A stretch of DNA of 64,000 bases from Alloprevotella tannerae (GTDB taxonomy: Bacteria; Bacteroidota; Bacteroidia; Bacteroidales; Bacteroidaceae): NCBI GenBank assembly GCA_015259125.1, contig JABZGR010000005.1, forward strand, positions 1 through 64,000, read 5' to 3'. Shown here one piece after another: positions 17,184 through 25,932 of the stretch. Position numbers and translations under genes: made by a program. Each line of letters opens with the position of its first letter. Positions within the stretch are counted from its first letter, which is position 1. The notes below the pieces were generated by a model. The model saw only the letters and a list, made by a program, of their open reading frames with translations. It searched no databases and was not told the origin of the DNA.

Positions 17184-18104
17184 ATGAAACGTTTGGTGTT
17201 AAGTTTGATTGTCGCGACTTTGTTTGGTATTACGTCTGCACAACGTACGATTTACGAACAGTATATTGATAAATACAAGCACGCAGCCGTAGAGCAGATG
17301 CATAAATATGGGATACCTGCCAGTATCACATTGGCGCAAGGACTGCTAGAAAGCGGGGCCGGCACAAGCATGTTGGCCGTTAGCGGCAATAATCATTTTG
17401 GTATTAAGGCTGGAAATACGTGGACGGGACCTTATTTATTGAAGGACGATGATCTGCCTCAAGAGCGCTTCCGTAAATATAACTCCGCAAGTGAGTCGTA
17501 TGAGGACCATTCGCTCTTCTTAACCACACGCCCGAGATATGCTTCTTTGTTTAAGTTGCCGCCTACTGATTACCGTTCATGGGCTTATGGACTTAAAAAA
17601 GCCGGCTACGCGACAAATCCAAGATATGCAGAGAGTTTGATAGGCTTGATCGAAACCTACAACTTGCAGCAGTATGACAATAAGCATGAGAAAAAAGGCC
17701 TGTTGCAAGATTTTAAAGACTTCCTGCATAAGATTGTACCCGTAGACGTGACCCAAACGGGTCTGCCGATAAAGCGATGCAATGAAAACTATTATTTAGT
17801 GGCGCGCTCGGGCGACTCATACGCGTCGATTGCACAGGCAATCGGGATTAAAGAAAAAAAGTTGCGGAAGTATAATGAAGTTGATTCAGATATGCCGCTG
17901 TCAGTTGGCGATATTGTTTTCTTGGAAAAGAAGAAAACTCACGTTTATTCTCAATTAAGAGGCAAATATCATACAATTGCTGCCGGCGAATCGATGCACA
18001 GCATAGCGCAATCGTATGGCGTAAAATTAAGTGCACTATATAAGGCGAATAATCTGCCTTCCGGCTATCTCCCACGCGTAGGTGAGCGCTTGCTGCTGGA
18101 TTAA
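17184..18104 (+). CDS. Secreted glucosaminidase with LysM repeats (cell-wall hydrolase)
   Basis: 306 residues: signal peptide (MKRLVLSLIVATLFGITSA), a glucosaminidase domain (about 25-165) with the catalytic-Glu motif LAQGLLESGAG and NNHFGIKAG, then two LysM modules (about 203-250 and 258-305: YLVARSGDSYASIAQAIGI and YHTIAAGESMHSIAQSYGV). LysM binds peptidoglycan glycans and the catalytic domain cleaves GlcNAc linkages, so the likely role is wall remodelling in the periplasm. A TATCTTTG box lies at 17097-17104, about 80 nt upstream. Confidence 0.92.
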   Translation: MKRLVLSLIVATLFGITSAQRTIYEQYIDKYKHAAVEQMHKYGIPASITLAQGLLESGAGTSMLAVSGNNHFGIKAGNTWTGPYLLKDDDLPQERFRKYNSASESYEDHSLFLTTRPRYASLFKLPPTDYRSWAYGLKKAGYATNPRYAESLIGLIETYNLQQYDNKHEKKGLLQDFKDFLHKIVPVDVTQTGLPIKRCNENYYLVARSGDSYASIAQAIGIKEKKLRKYNEVDSDMPLSVGDIVFLEKKKTHVYSQLRGKYHTIAAGESMHSIAQSYGVKLSALYKANNLPSGYLPRVGERLLLD

Positions 18105-18323
18105 CGTAGGCAGAAAATATGTGTGGCGTAGCGTTCTTTTGAGAAAAAATGCCTTAGGAAACATAATTTTTTGATAAGATTTCCGTTATATGGCTAACGA
18201 AGTTCGTAACTTCTGCGCGTTGGAATCGTCAGTTAATAAAGCGATGAGCAATTAAAAGCAATCAAGACTCATCCTGTGGAAGAAATAATAAAATAGATTG
18301 GTAAATATATAAGATAAAGCATT

Positions 18324-19409
18324 ATGAAAAAGTCTCTTTTCCTGATAAGCATGTTTGCTATTGGCCTCTTAAGTGGCTATGCGCAAGATGATGTTTACTT
18401 TGTTCCTAAAAAAGGGAGCAAGGTCGTAGAAGATCAAGAGGAGCTTAGCTCTTCTTATCGCCAACTTCCTGCACAATCTTCTGAACAAGATGGATGGTAT
18501 TCGAACCGTCGCGTAAATCGCGATGTGGATGCTTATAACCGTCGCAAAGCAAATGCAAATGACTCTTCGACTTTGAAACAGCAACGTTGTTACGAGGACG
18601 AAGAAGATAATGGGTATTATACCGAACGCTTGATTCGCTTCCACGCTCCCGGCGGCGTAATCGTTACGAGTCCTTATTATTGGGATTATTGCGACTATTA
18701 TGTAGATCCGTTCTATTATTATGATCCATGGTATTGGAGAACGAATTGGTATATTGGGGGACGTCCTTGGGGATGGAGTAGCTGGTATTCTTGGAGTCCT
18801 TGGCCTAGTTGGTACGGATATTATGGTCCTTGGTATGGATATTACAATTCTTGGTATGGTTACTATAATCCTTGGTATGATTGGGGATGGAATCGAGGCT
18901 GGAACAACTGGGGCTACCGCGAGAGTTATCGAGGCTCTTGGGGAGGTAGAGGCTCTAATGTGAATAACTCAGCTGCGAATACGAATGGTAGATCTTATGC
19001 CGGTAACTTTGGACGCTCTGACTCGAATGGACGCCAAACCGGTTGGTCTAATCGCACATTCCAAGGTGCAGATACATATAATAATGGTGGCCGAAGCTTC
19101 TCTGGTTCTATACGTTGGAACAATACGAACAATAGGACTTTACCAAATCGCTCTTTCAATGGCGATAATGGCTCGAGATCCAATCAAGGACAATCTGTAG
19201 ATGGACGCCGTTTCGGTAATGGCTCTTCTACACGCGTTACGCCAACAAGTCCGGCGCGCACATTTGAAAGTCAGCCTTCCAACACAAGAACTTTCCAAGG
19301 CGGAGGCAATCGTAGTTTTGGCGGAGGCGGAACAGTTTCAAGCGGAAGTAATCGCAGCTTTGGTGGAGGTGGTACCGGCGGAGGCCGTAGCTTTGGCGGC
19401 CGTCGTTAA
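18324..19409 (+). CDS. Secreted Tyr/Trp/Gly-rich low-complexity protein
   Basis: 361 residues with signal peptide MKKSLFLISMFAIGLLSGYA. I recognise no enzymatic domain. After a charged segment (about 25-100) comes an aromatic tract (about 115-195) in which WYGYY-type units recur (for example PWYGYYNSWYGYYN), then a tail rich in Asn, Arg, Gly and Ser ending in repeats of NRSFGGGG. The aromatic repeat and Gly-rich tail suggest a structural or surface-exposed polymer-like protein; that is inference. The 220 bp upstream of it contain no other gene and no clear promoter match. Confidence 0.75.
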   Translation: MKKSLFLISMFAIGLLSGYAQDDVYFVPKKGSKVVEDQEELSSSYRQLPAQSSEQDGWYSNRRVNRDVDAYNRRKANANDSSTLKQQRCYEDEEDNGYYTERLIRFHAPGGVIVTSPYYWDYCDYYVDPFYYYDPWYWRTNWYIGGRPWGWSSWYSWSPWPSWYGYYGPWYGYYNSWYGYYNPWYDWGWNRGWNNWGYRESYRGSWGGRGSNVNNSAANTNGRSYAGNFGRSDSNGRQTGWSNRTFQGADTYNNGGRSFSGSIRWNNTNNRTLPNRSFNGDNGSRSNQGQSVDGRRFGNGSSTRVTPTSPARTFESQPSNTRTFQGGGNRSFGGGGTVSSGSNRSFGGGGTGGGRSFGGRR

Positions 19410-19495
19410 ATATAATGAGTTCAAACATTTGATTGCGTTCGGCTCAGTGTGAAAAGACGGAGCCGAGTGCTAATTTTGAAATTTACATATTCAGT

Positions 19496-21085
19496 ATGAA
19501 ACGCAAGTATTTTCTATACGCATTTGCTCTCACAGTCTTGCCTCTTCAAGCGCAGGATATCTATAAGGTGGAGCAGTTTTCCGGAGAAGATCTTAACGGA
19601 ACAGCTCGCTTTGTCGGTATGGGTGGAGCTATGAATGCACTTGGTGCAGACTTATCAGCTATAGGCACAAACCCGGCATCTATCGGTTTGTTTCGACGTA
19701 ACGATGTGTCTTTGTCAGGTAGCGTGACTACGCAACCTAATGCGCTTAGCCTATACAATATTGATAAATCTCGCGCGAGTTTTGACCAACTGGGCTTTGT
19801 TTATTCTACACGCATTGGTGGTTCTTCTATAAAGTATCTTAACTTTGGATTCAATTATCAAAAGCGCCGTAACTTCAAGAGCTTTATTGGTCTTGATGGC
19901 GTAGATTTAGGTGGCCTCTCTCAATCTATGGAGATGGCTAATTTAGGTTCAATTTATGGTAAAGCAAAAGGCGATTTAGCTAAACGGCAAACTTATGTCT
20001 CCCCAATAGCAGAAGTTGGCTATTTAGGCTATCTTATAGATCCGGATGCCAGTGGTAATCTTAAGCCGGTAAATGCTACGAAGGCCTATTATCAAAGAGC
20101 GCAGCACGGAGGCATTCAACAGTACGATTTTAATGTATCAATGAATTATAAGGATCGAATTTTCGCGGGCTTGACCTTTGGCTTCTACAATGTAAATATG
20201 AACTCATATACCTTGTATTCCGAAGATATTTTAGATCCTGGAGGTTCTGGTCAGACGCAACCTTATAAAATGTCTAATGAGCAAGCACTTACTGGAAATG
20301 GATTTGATGTAAAGGCCGGCGTAATCTTCCGTCCGGTGGAGAATGACCCATTTAGAATAGGATTTTCTGTTTCTACGCCTATATGGTTCAGTCTTACCGG
20401 CAACAATCTCTTGCTGACTCATTCTCCATTTACTAAGCCAACGGAAAAAGATCCAGGTTATGCGACGGATGATTTTGATTATAACATTCGCACCCCTTGG
20501 AAATTCAATATCAGTTTAGGTACAACTGTTGGCAATTTCTTGGCTTTGGATGCAGAATACGAGTATAAAGACTATAGTGGCTCAAGCATTAGTTATCCTG
20601 ATTACAATTCTCTCGATCCTTGGACTGGTATTTCAAACAATTATCAAGATAAGGCGTTAAAAGGAGAGATTAATCGTTACCTTAAAGGCGTGAGTACGTT
20701 CCGTCTTGGTGCGGAGGCGCGTTTTGCACCTGGCTGGTTTGCACGCTTAGGTTATAACTATGTGTCCTCTCCGTTCAGCAAAGATGCCTTTTTGAACCTT
20801 TTCCCGAATGCGGGAACTTCTTATGGCGACAGCGAATCTATTTTGTATCAAACGGGAACTGATTATGTGAATCTTGGGGATATCAATCGCTTTACTTGTG
20901 GCTTAGGATGGCATGACAAGTCCTTCTATGTAGATCTTGCCTACCAATATCAAGCACAAAAGGGTGACCTTTATTTCTTCCAAGTGCCTGTAAATAGTAC
21001 AGAGTATAGAACAAATGCATTAAAACCTCAAAAGATTGACCTGAATCGTCACAATGTTTTGCTGACATTTGGCTTCAAATTCTGA
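19496..21085 (+). CDS. Outer membrane protein, OmpP1/FadL/TodX-like
   Basis: 529 residues from the ATG at 19496; the earlier in-frame ATG at 19433 is rejected because signal peptide MKRKYFLYAFALTVLPLQA begins here and a TAATTTTG box lies at 19471-19478. The mature start (SGEDLNGTARFVGMGGAMNALGADLSAIGTNPASIGLF) is the classical FadL/TodX N-terminal pattern, followed by a beta barrel ending in FGFKF. Family members import hydrophobic compounds; Bacteroidales homologues are often labelled hemin receptors without proof. Terminator follows at once. Confidence 0.85.
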   Translation: MKRKYFLYAFALTVLPLQAQDIYKVEQFSGEDLNGTARFVGMGGAMNALGADLSAIGTNPASIGLFRRNDVSLSGSVTTQPNALSLYNIDKSRASFDQLGFVYSTRIGGSSIKYLNFGFNYQKRRNFKSFIGLDGVDLGGLSQSMEMANLGSIYGKAKGDLAKRQTYVSPIAEVGYLGYLIDPDASGNLKPVNATKAYYQRAQHGGIQQYDFNVSMNYKDRIFAGLTFGFYNVNMNSYTLYSEDILDPGGSGQTQPYKMSNEQALTGNGFDVKAGVIFRPVENDPFRIGFSVSTPIWFSLTGNNLLLTHSPFTKPTEKDPGYATDDFDYNIRTPWKFNISLGTTVGNFLALDAEYEYKDYSGSSISYPDYNSLDPWTGISNNYQDKALKGEINRYLKGVSTFRLGAEARFAPGWFARLGYNYVSSPFSKDAFLNLFPNAGTSYGDSESILYQTGTDYVNLGDINRFTCGLGWHDKSFYVDLAYQYQAQKGDLYFFQVPVNSTEYRTNALKPQKIDLNRHNVLLTFGFKF

Positions 21086-21092
21086 TCATATT

Positions 21093-21139
21093 ATAAATAA
21101 AGCGCGCTACTTCTTCAGCAAGTAGCGCGCTTTATTTAT
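21093..21139. terminator. Bidirectional terminator, FadL-like gene and prmA
   Basis: A 20-bp stem: 21093-21112 pairs with 21120-21139 around a 7-nt loop; the core is AAAGCGCGCTACTT/AAGTAGCGCGCTTT. It lies between the stops of two convergent genes (21085 and 21159). Confidence 0.92.
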
Positions 21140-21158
21140 GGCACAAATCAGGGTTTTG

Positions 21159-22016
21159 CTATTCGATGCGTTGAAATACAGCGCAACACCAAAGCCTTTC
21201 ATCCGTGGCCGTTATAAGTTTAAGACCAAGACTTTCCGCTTTTTCTTTTATTCGTGGCAAATCATCTAAGTAAAAGCCGCTTGTCAGGAAATATCCGTTA
21301 GGATTCAGTCGCTCAATATAGTCCGGCATATCATTTAGAATCACATTCAAGTGAATATTTGCCAAGATAACGTCAAATGGACCTTTATCTTTCAATCCCG
21401 CAGCATCACCGAGTAAAACCTCGATATTGTTAATATGATTCAGGGCCAAGTTTTCCATAGCGTTATTCACGCACCATTCATCAATATCTATCGCCATGCA
21501 ATTATCAGCTCCCTTCATGGCTGCAAGAATAGCCAACAGACCGGTGCCGCATCCCATATCTAAAACCTTTTTACCCTTTAGATCCAACGACAAGATTGCT
21601 TTAAGCATCTGCGAAGTCGTCTCATGATGTCCCGTTCCAAAGGACATTTTCGGGTTAATGATGATGTTGAACTTCGCTTGTGGGATATTCTGATGAAAAG
21701 GAGCCGCCACGACACACTGATCACCAATGACCAATGGTTCAAAGTAATTCTTTTCCCACACCTCGTTCCAATCTTTATCCTCGGCTTCTTGATATGTATA
21801 GCTTATATCAACGTCTGGTAGTGGAAAGTCTGCTATACAGTTCTTTAAGTCCGTTTCCCTAAAGTCTTTAACGGGAATATATCCCTTCATTTGTTCATCC
21901 GGTGCAGTCGACTTTACGAAAGAATCAAAGCCAATCTCACCCAGTAAATCGATCAATACATCCTCAAAGTCCGAACTCTGAGGCGTCAGCTTAAAAGTAA
22001 ACTCTAAATATCTCAT
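21159..22016 (-). CDS. prmA: Ribosomal protein L11 methyltransferase
   Basis: 285 residues. N-terminal L11-recognition domain, then an SAM-binding Rossmann domain with motif I VLDMGCGTGLLAIL (about 158-171), an acidic AIDIDEW at the end of strand 2, and DVILANIHLNVI, the PrmA version of the active-site NPPY-like loop. The preceding PKMSFGTGHHETT is a strong PrmA marker. It trimethylates L11. It lies 51 bp downstream of the rRNA methylase gene on the same strand, so the two may be co-transcribed. Confidence 0.94.
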   Translation of the reverse strand: MRYLEFTFKLTPQSSDFEDVLIDLLGEIGFDSFVKSTAPDEQMKGYIPVKDFRETDLKNCIADFPLPDVDISYTYQEAEDKDWNEVWEKNYFEPLVIGDQCVVAAPFHQNIPQAKFNIIINPKMSFGTGHHETTSQMLKAILSLDLKGKKVLDMGCGTGLLAILAAMKGADNCMAIDIDEWCVNNAMENLALNHINNIEVLLGDAAGLKDKGPFDVILANIHLNVILNDMPDYIERLNPNGYFLTSGFYLDDLPRIKEKAESLGLKLITATDERLWCCAVFQRIE

Positions 22017-22067
22017 AATGTCGTTGTTTAGAAGGGTAGTGTACGGAAAACCAGTGACGAATCCTTA

Positions 22068-23417
22068 TTAGCATTGCTTACGTATGCGCCATTCCGATGG
22101 ATAGAGGTTGTTCGCTCTGCTTCCGAGATTATTGAGGAATCCTAAGTTTTTATCTTCATAGGTAGCAAGCAAATATCCTCGCTCTGTTGTCTCCAAATTC
22201 AATGCTTCGTGTCGCAGATAGGCAATGGCTTGCTCATAGTTTAATACCACTTTCGGGAAGGTTTCGGGTGATACTATTGTTGACAGTGCCAAGTCAGTTA
22301 GCGGTATGAGCTTTTTGCCCTTTATTTCTGCTATGTTGATACCGGTTCTGACCGTTTTAATCTGCTTTTTGATTTGCCAAGCTATAGAAAGAAAATTCTC
22401 TTTCACACCTTGCACCATATTGTTGTCTGAAAGCAAGAAGGCTAAAGGTTCTTTAGCATCCACCCAAGTTGACAATTGGCGCGCAAGCTGCTGACTGACA
22501 AGTTCCGGACGCCATTTTGGTTTCTTTTCCGGCGCGGTTGCCGATGTCTTTCTCAATAATGCGAAGAAGATTCCCTCTCCTCGTGTGTAATGAGGGAAGA
22601 AATGATAGACGTGAAGACTATCTTGCGTGAGCGAACCTCTGATCTTCCACTCCTCTTTTATGGGAATTGGCAAGGTTTCTGCCCCCAATTCGCGGCATAT
22701 GCGCTCAATATTGTCTTCGTTTTCCGCACGATTAAACGTGCAAGTACTATATACGAGGAAACCACCTTCGCGCAAGGCGGGCCAAACGTCAGAAATAATT
22801 TCAAATTGCCTTTGTGCGCAGAAATCTACATTCTCTTTGCTCCACTCATCAATGGCTCCCGGATCTTTTCTGAACATACCTTCGCCGGAGCAGGGCACAT
22901 CTGCCGCAATGACGTCGAAGCATCCGGGCAAGTGTGAAAAGGATTTGGGATAATCCTCTGTGACAATTACGTCCGGATGTCCCCATTTCGCTAGGTTTTC
23001 TGCCAAGATCATTGCACGACGATGTATCGGCTCGTTCGCCACTAAGAGCGTCTGTTCCGGAAGTTCGGCTCTCCATAGCGTACTTTTTCCTCCCGGGGCA
23101 GCGCATAAGTCTAAGACGCGACGAGGCTCCTCCGGAAGCGCCTTAATAACTTGAGACAGAAACATTGACGACGCTTCCTGCACATAATAAGCGCCGGCGT
23201 GGAAGAGTGGGTCTAAGGTAAAAGACGGCCGCTCACTCAAATAATAGCCGGTCTCGCACCAAGGCACGCTTTCTCCGCTAATAGCCGTGGCTTTGTTCGG
23301 ATTTACACGAATACTTGTGGGCGCTTCCTCACTTAAAGCTTTAATCAATGCCTCAGTTTCTTCAAGCCCTAACAAGGATTTTGTTTGAGATATAAAGGCT
23401 TCCGGTAAATGAATCAT
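22068..23417 (-). CDS. rRNA cytosine-C5 methyltransferase, NOL1/NOP2/Sun (RsmF-like)
   Basis: 449 residues. SAM motif I is VLDLCAAPGGKSTL; the two catalytic cysteines are in DVPCSGEGMFRKDP and VYSTCTFNRAENE, the full m5C RNA methylase signature. The C-terminal half (about 290-449) carries the extra domains of RsmF/YebU-type enzymes (PUA-like). It probably modifies 16S rRNA; the exact position cannot be read from sequence. Confidence 0.9.
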   Translation of the reverse strand: MIHLPEAFISQTKSLLGLEETEALIKALSEEAPTSIRVNPNKATAISGESVPWCETGYYLSERPSFTLDPLFHAGAYYVQEASSMFLSQVIKALPEEPRRVLDLCAAPGGKSTLWRAELPEQTLLVANEPIHRRAMILAENLAKWGHPDVIVTEDYPKSFSHLPGCFDVIAADVPCSGEGMFRKDPGAIDEWSKENVDFCAQRQFEIISDVWPALREGGFLVYSTCTFNRAENEDNIERICRELGAETLPIPIKEEWKIRGSLTQDSLHVYHFFPHYTRGEGIFFALLRKTSATAPEKKPKWRPELVSQQLARQLSTWVDAKEPLAFLLSDNNMVQGVKENFLSIAWQIKKQIKTVRTGINIAEIKGKKLIPLTDLALSTIVSPETFPKVVLNYEQAIAYLRHEALNLETTERGYLLATYEDKNLGFLNNLGSRANNLYPSEWRIRKQC

Positions 23418-23475
23418 ATTCGGAGAAAGAGAAGGGCGTAATGAACGTGTGTTTACGAGTTATGATTGACTGTAA

Positions 23476-24291
23476 TCAGCGAGCCGTAATGTGGAAACAC
23501 GATTGATGGGATTCATATTTGACATAGCAAGTGCCCATTTTTCGCTGGTCATCTAAGACTTCTGCTAAAATCGATTTCAACGTGACGCCCCATTCTGTCG
23601 GGATAGGCCGACCTTGTGGGTCGTAGACGCGCTCATATTTGTTGTAGCCAATATCAAATGTGGTGCCGTATTGATGACAACTGTTGTCGCTGGCGTTATG
23701 GTTAAAGCGGCGCAACCTTTCGACGTCTTCACGAGTGCGCAACACTGATGTTACAACCAGCCGGTGAAAGCCTACGCCTTTAGCAGCACAAGAATCTACA
23801 AAAGCACGTGCTATTTCGTTAAGCAAAACTGCCGCTCTCGGCACGAGATAAGGAATACTTTGCTGCAGTCTGTTCACATGATAAAACGGGTTGTCCCCAA
23901 TATAAACCAATTCCTTCTTACGTTTCATCGCCTCCTCTCGATTTAGTGCAATCGAAGAAAGCCCATTACGCTGCGCTGTGGCCAGTTGCACATCATTTAA
24001 GTCGGGAAAAGAAGTTTGAAAGTTGGGTACACTAACCACCTTGTGCTTAATCGCTTGGCCTGATGCATCCACTAAGTTGAGAGGCGGGCGCGCTTTGAGC
24101 AGCAGAGAGTCTACATGCTTACTTTGCAGGGCTATAGAATCATTGGCGCTGATCTTATTGTCTGTACCGCCCAGCTGATTGAGGATACTCTTGAGCGTAA
24201 TATCCGGAAATACACATTTGATTACAAACAAGATTCCGACGATTGTAGCAAAGGTCAATAGGAAATGTTTGCGTCTATATTTGTGTTTCAT
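23476..24291 (-). CDS. DUF5715 family protein (VanY/peptidase M15-like region)
   Basis: 271 residues with an N-terminal signal anchor (about 8-27). The C-terminal half has LVVTSVLRTREDVERLRR and then NSCHQYGTTFDIGYNKYER, a His...Asp arrangement like D-Ala-D-Ala carboxypeptidases of the VanY/M15 group, and ends with the His-containing CFHITAR. The Bacteroidales family is known as DUF5715; peptidoglycan hydrolysis is a plausible inference, not shown. A minus-strand TATCTTTG at 24330-24337 could be its promoter. Confidence 0.72.
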   Translation of the reverse strand: MKHKYRRKHFLLTFATIVGILFVIKCVFPDITLKSILNQLGGTDNKISANDSIALQSKHVDSLLLKARPPLNLVDASGQAIKHKVVSVPNFQTSFPDLNDVQLATAQRNGLSSIALNREEAMKRKKELVYIGDNPFYHVNRLQQSIPYLVPRAAVLLNEIARAFVDSCAAKGVGFHRLVVTSVLRTREDVERLRRFNHNASDNSCHQYGTTFDIGYNKYERVYDPQGRPIPTEWGVTLKSILAEVLDDQRKMGTCYVKYESHQSCFHITAR

Positions 24292-24614
24292 TCGACTTTG
24301 TTGAAGAAAGCTTATTGTTTATGAGCCAACAAAGATACTGAAAAAGCAGAAATGCGGCTTTCTTGTATCGGATAGATTTTCGTCCATTTTTGTTTTGTTC
24401 GCTTTGAAGTAGAAAGGCACAAATGAAGTATAATCTTCAACGCGCTCTGTCGGCATAGACGGGCAGTAGATAGCAGCGCTTCTTTCTTCCGGTTATATCA
24501 GGCTTTATTGTCGTTGATTTTTAGTTGCTTAAAATCTTTTATTCGCGTAATGATATTCCCGCTTTTTGCTTTCCCAATCGCAATATGATGAGTTCTTCTC
24601 GTGAAAGGAAGCTT

Positions 24615-24676
24615 GTACGCTCACGATGGTACAAATGTACGCTCGTGAAGGGACGTTTATACGCTCACGATGGTAC
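24615..24676. repeat. Intergenic GTAC/TCACGA repeat, copy B
   Basis: GTACGCTCACGATGGTAC, then GTACGCTCGTGAAGGGAC, then a second ACGCTCACGATGGTAC, end to end. Belongs to the family described at 10433. The gap 24292-24995 holds this repeat, a terminator at 24893 and no gene I can support. Confidence 0.75.
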
Positions 24677-24892
24677 GAGGAAAAGTTTGTGCTTGATCAA
24701 TCAGAATGTAGATCTTAGAGCGTAGATATTAGCTTTGAAATGTTTTTGCTGAATGGTAGTCAAATAGTCCTACCAGTGTCTTATAATAAGTTCGTCTAAA
24801 AATAGCTCAAATCGAGAGCTGCCGGATTCTCTTTGTAATGTTTTGAGGAAACTTGCGATGGGAGTTCAACGAATACTAAGACGCCTGATAGT

Positions 24893-24937
24893 AAACGTCC
24901 ATTCGCATCAAGATTGATCAGCTGCGAATGGACGTTT
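24893..24937 (-). terminator. Terminator of the TraB/GumN gene
   Basis: A 15-bp perfect stem: 24893-24907 (AAACGTCCATTCGCA) with 24923-24937, 15-nt loop. It lies 58 nt beyond the stop of the TraB/GumN gene on the minus strand. Confidence 0.85.
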
Positions 24938-24995
24938 GTGATGTAGTTATGTTTGCAACAATACGACGCCGTATTTTTGATATTGGCTTTCAGGG

Positions 24996-25901
24996 TCAAT
25001 TTTTTACGGCCTCTACCGTATAGCCCTTGTCTTGTAATAGCTTTAGTAAGCCATTATCGCCCACTAAGTGGCCGGCACCGACAGCAAACAGCGTGGACTT
25101 TGCTTGCATGATCGACGGTATTTTTTCTATCCAAGCTCTATTCCTATTGTCAAACAAATCTGCTCTCTCCTCAGGTGTCATATCGCAAGCGTTATGTAGC
25201 TTTTTGTCGATGACAGCCTTTATCGCGTTCAAGTCTTGTGCGAAATAGGCTTTTGCCATCTCGTCAGACATCTCTTCATAAAAGTCGGTATTGTCCACGA
25301 GGCACATCAATTGCGTGATTTGTCGTGGTAGTGGTGTTTTCTTAAAGAGTAAGTCCATCTGAAACTCTACTGTTTCTAATCCGTCAACTGACTTTCCCTG
25401 CTCTTTGGCTACTTTTTGGAAATATTCATCAAAGCTTTCTTGAGGATTAAATCCAGGATGCTTTGTAGTATATAAGACAACGGTAAACTGTGTGGTAAGC
25501 ATAGCGGGCGTAAGCCTGCCCAACTGTTGCTTTACCATAGGATTGCTTAAATCAACGCCAATGTAAGTCGTTAAAAAAGCATTGAGGCGTTTGGTCTGAT
25601 CAGCTGTTAGGACTTGATCAATTGTTTTCCCATCGGGCAAGAAAGCTGCAGCTTGCATCTTGCTCATACCTTCCGGGTTTCTCATCAAACTTGCATCTAC
25701 TTCACCACAGACCTGATCGACTGCTTTTATTGCCTGATGGATACCTGCTATGCTGTCAACGAACGTAACCGGTGCTAAGTGGAACGTACCAACGAGATAA
25801 GAAGACTGCTTCAAACCGTTGCCCGAAATTTTGTATAAGAGCTGCGCATAAGAGCAGATGGAAAAGCTAATAAAGATAGCTATTGAAATAAATTTTCTCA
25901 T
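24996..25901 (-). CDS. TraB/GumN family protein
   Basis: 301 residues with signal peptide MRKFISIAIFISFSICSYA. It has the conserved TraB/GumN start (LLYKISGNGLKQSSYLVGTFH), the GLETVEFQMDLLFKKTP segment, and the C-terminal STLFAVGAGHLVGDNGLLKLL with its G-x-x-H-hydrophobic-x-G motif. The family belongs to the Tiki/EreA-like fold and may be metalloproteases; its bacterial role is poorly known. It is 31 bp downstream of the OmpA/PD40 lipoprotein gene, so probably the second gene of that transcript. Confidence 0.88.
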   Translation of the reverse strand: MRKFISIAIFISFSICSYAQLLYKISGNGLKQSSYLVGTFHLAPVTFVDSIAGIHQAIKAVDQVCGEVDASLMRNPEGMSKMQAAAFLPDGKTIDQVLTADQTKRLNAFLTTYIGVDLSNPMVKQQLGRLTPAMLTTQFTVVLYTTKHPGFNPQESFDEYFQKVAKEQGKSVDGLETVEFQMDLLFKKTPLPRQITQLMCLVDNTDFYEEMSDEMAKAYFAQDLNAIKAVIDKKLHNACDMTPEERADLFDNRNRAWIEKIPSIMQAKSTLFAVGAGHLVGDNGLLKLLQDKGYTVEAVKN

Positions 25902-25932
25902 AATAGGTCGATGAAAATGTTTATGTAAAAAG

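Noticed and set aside
18780..18900. CRISPR-like regular repeats
   Set aside because: The periodicity is within an intact coding frame and gives WYGYY units; there are no spacers.
24796..24999. 67-codon minus-strand frame after the TraB/GumN gene
   Set aside because: It spans the terminator hairpin and has no promoter or recognisable sequence.
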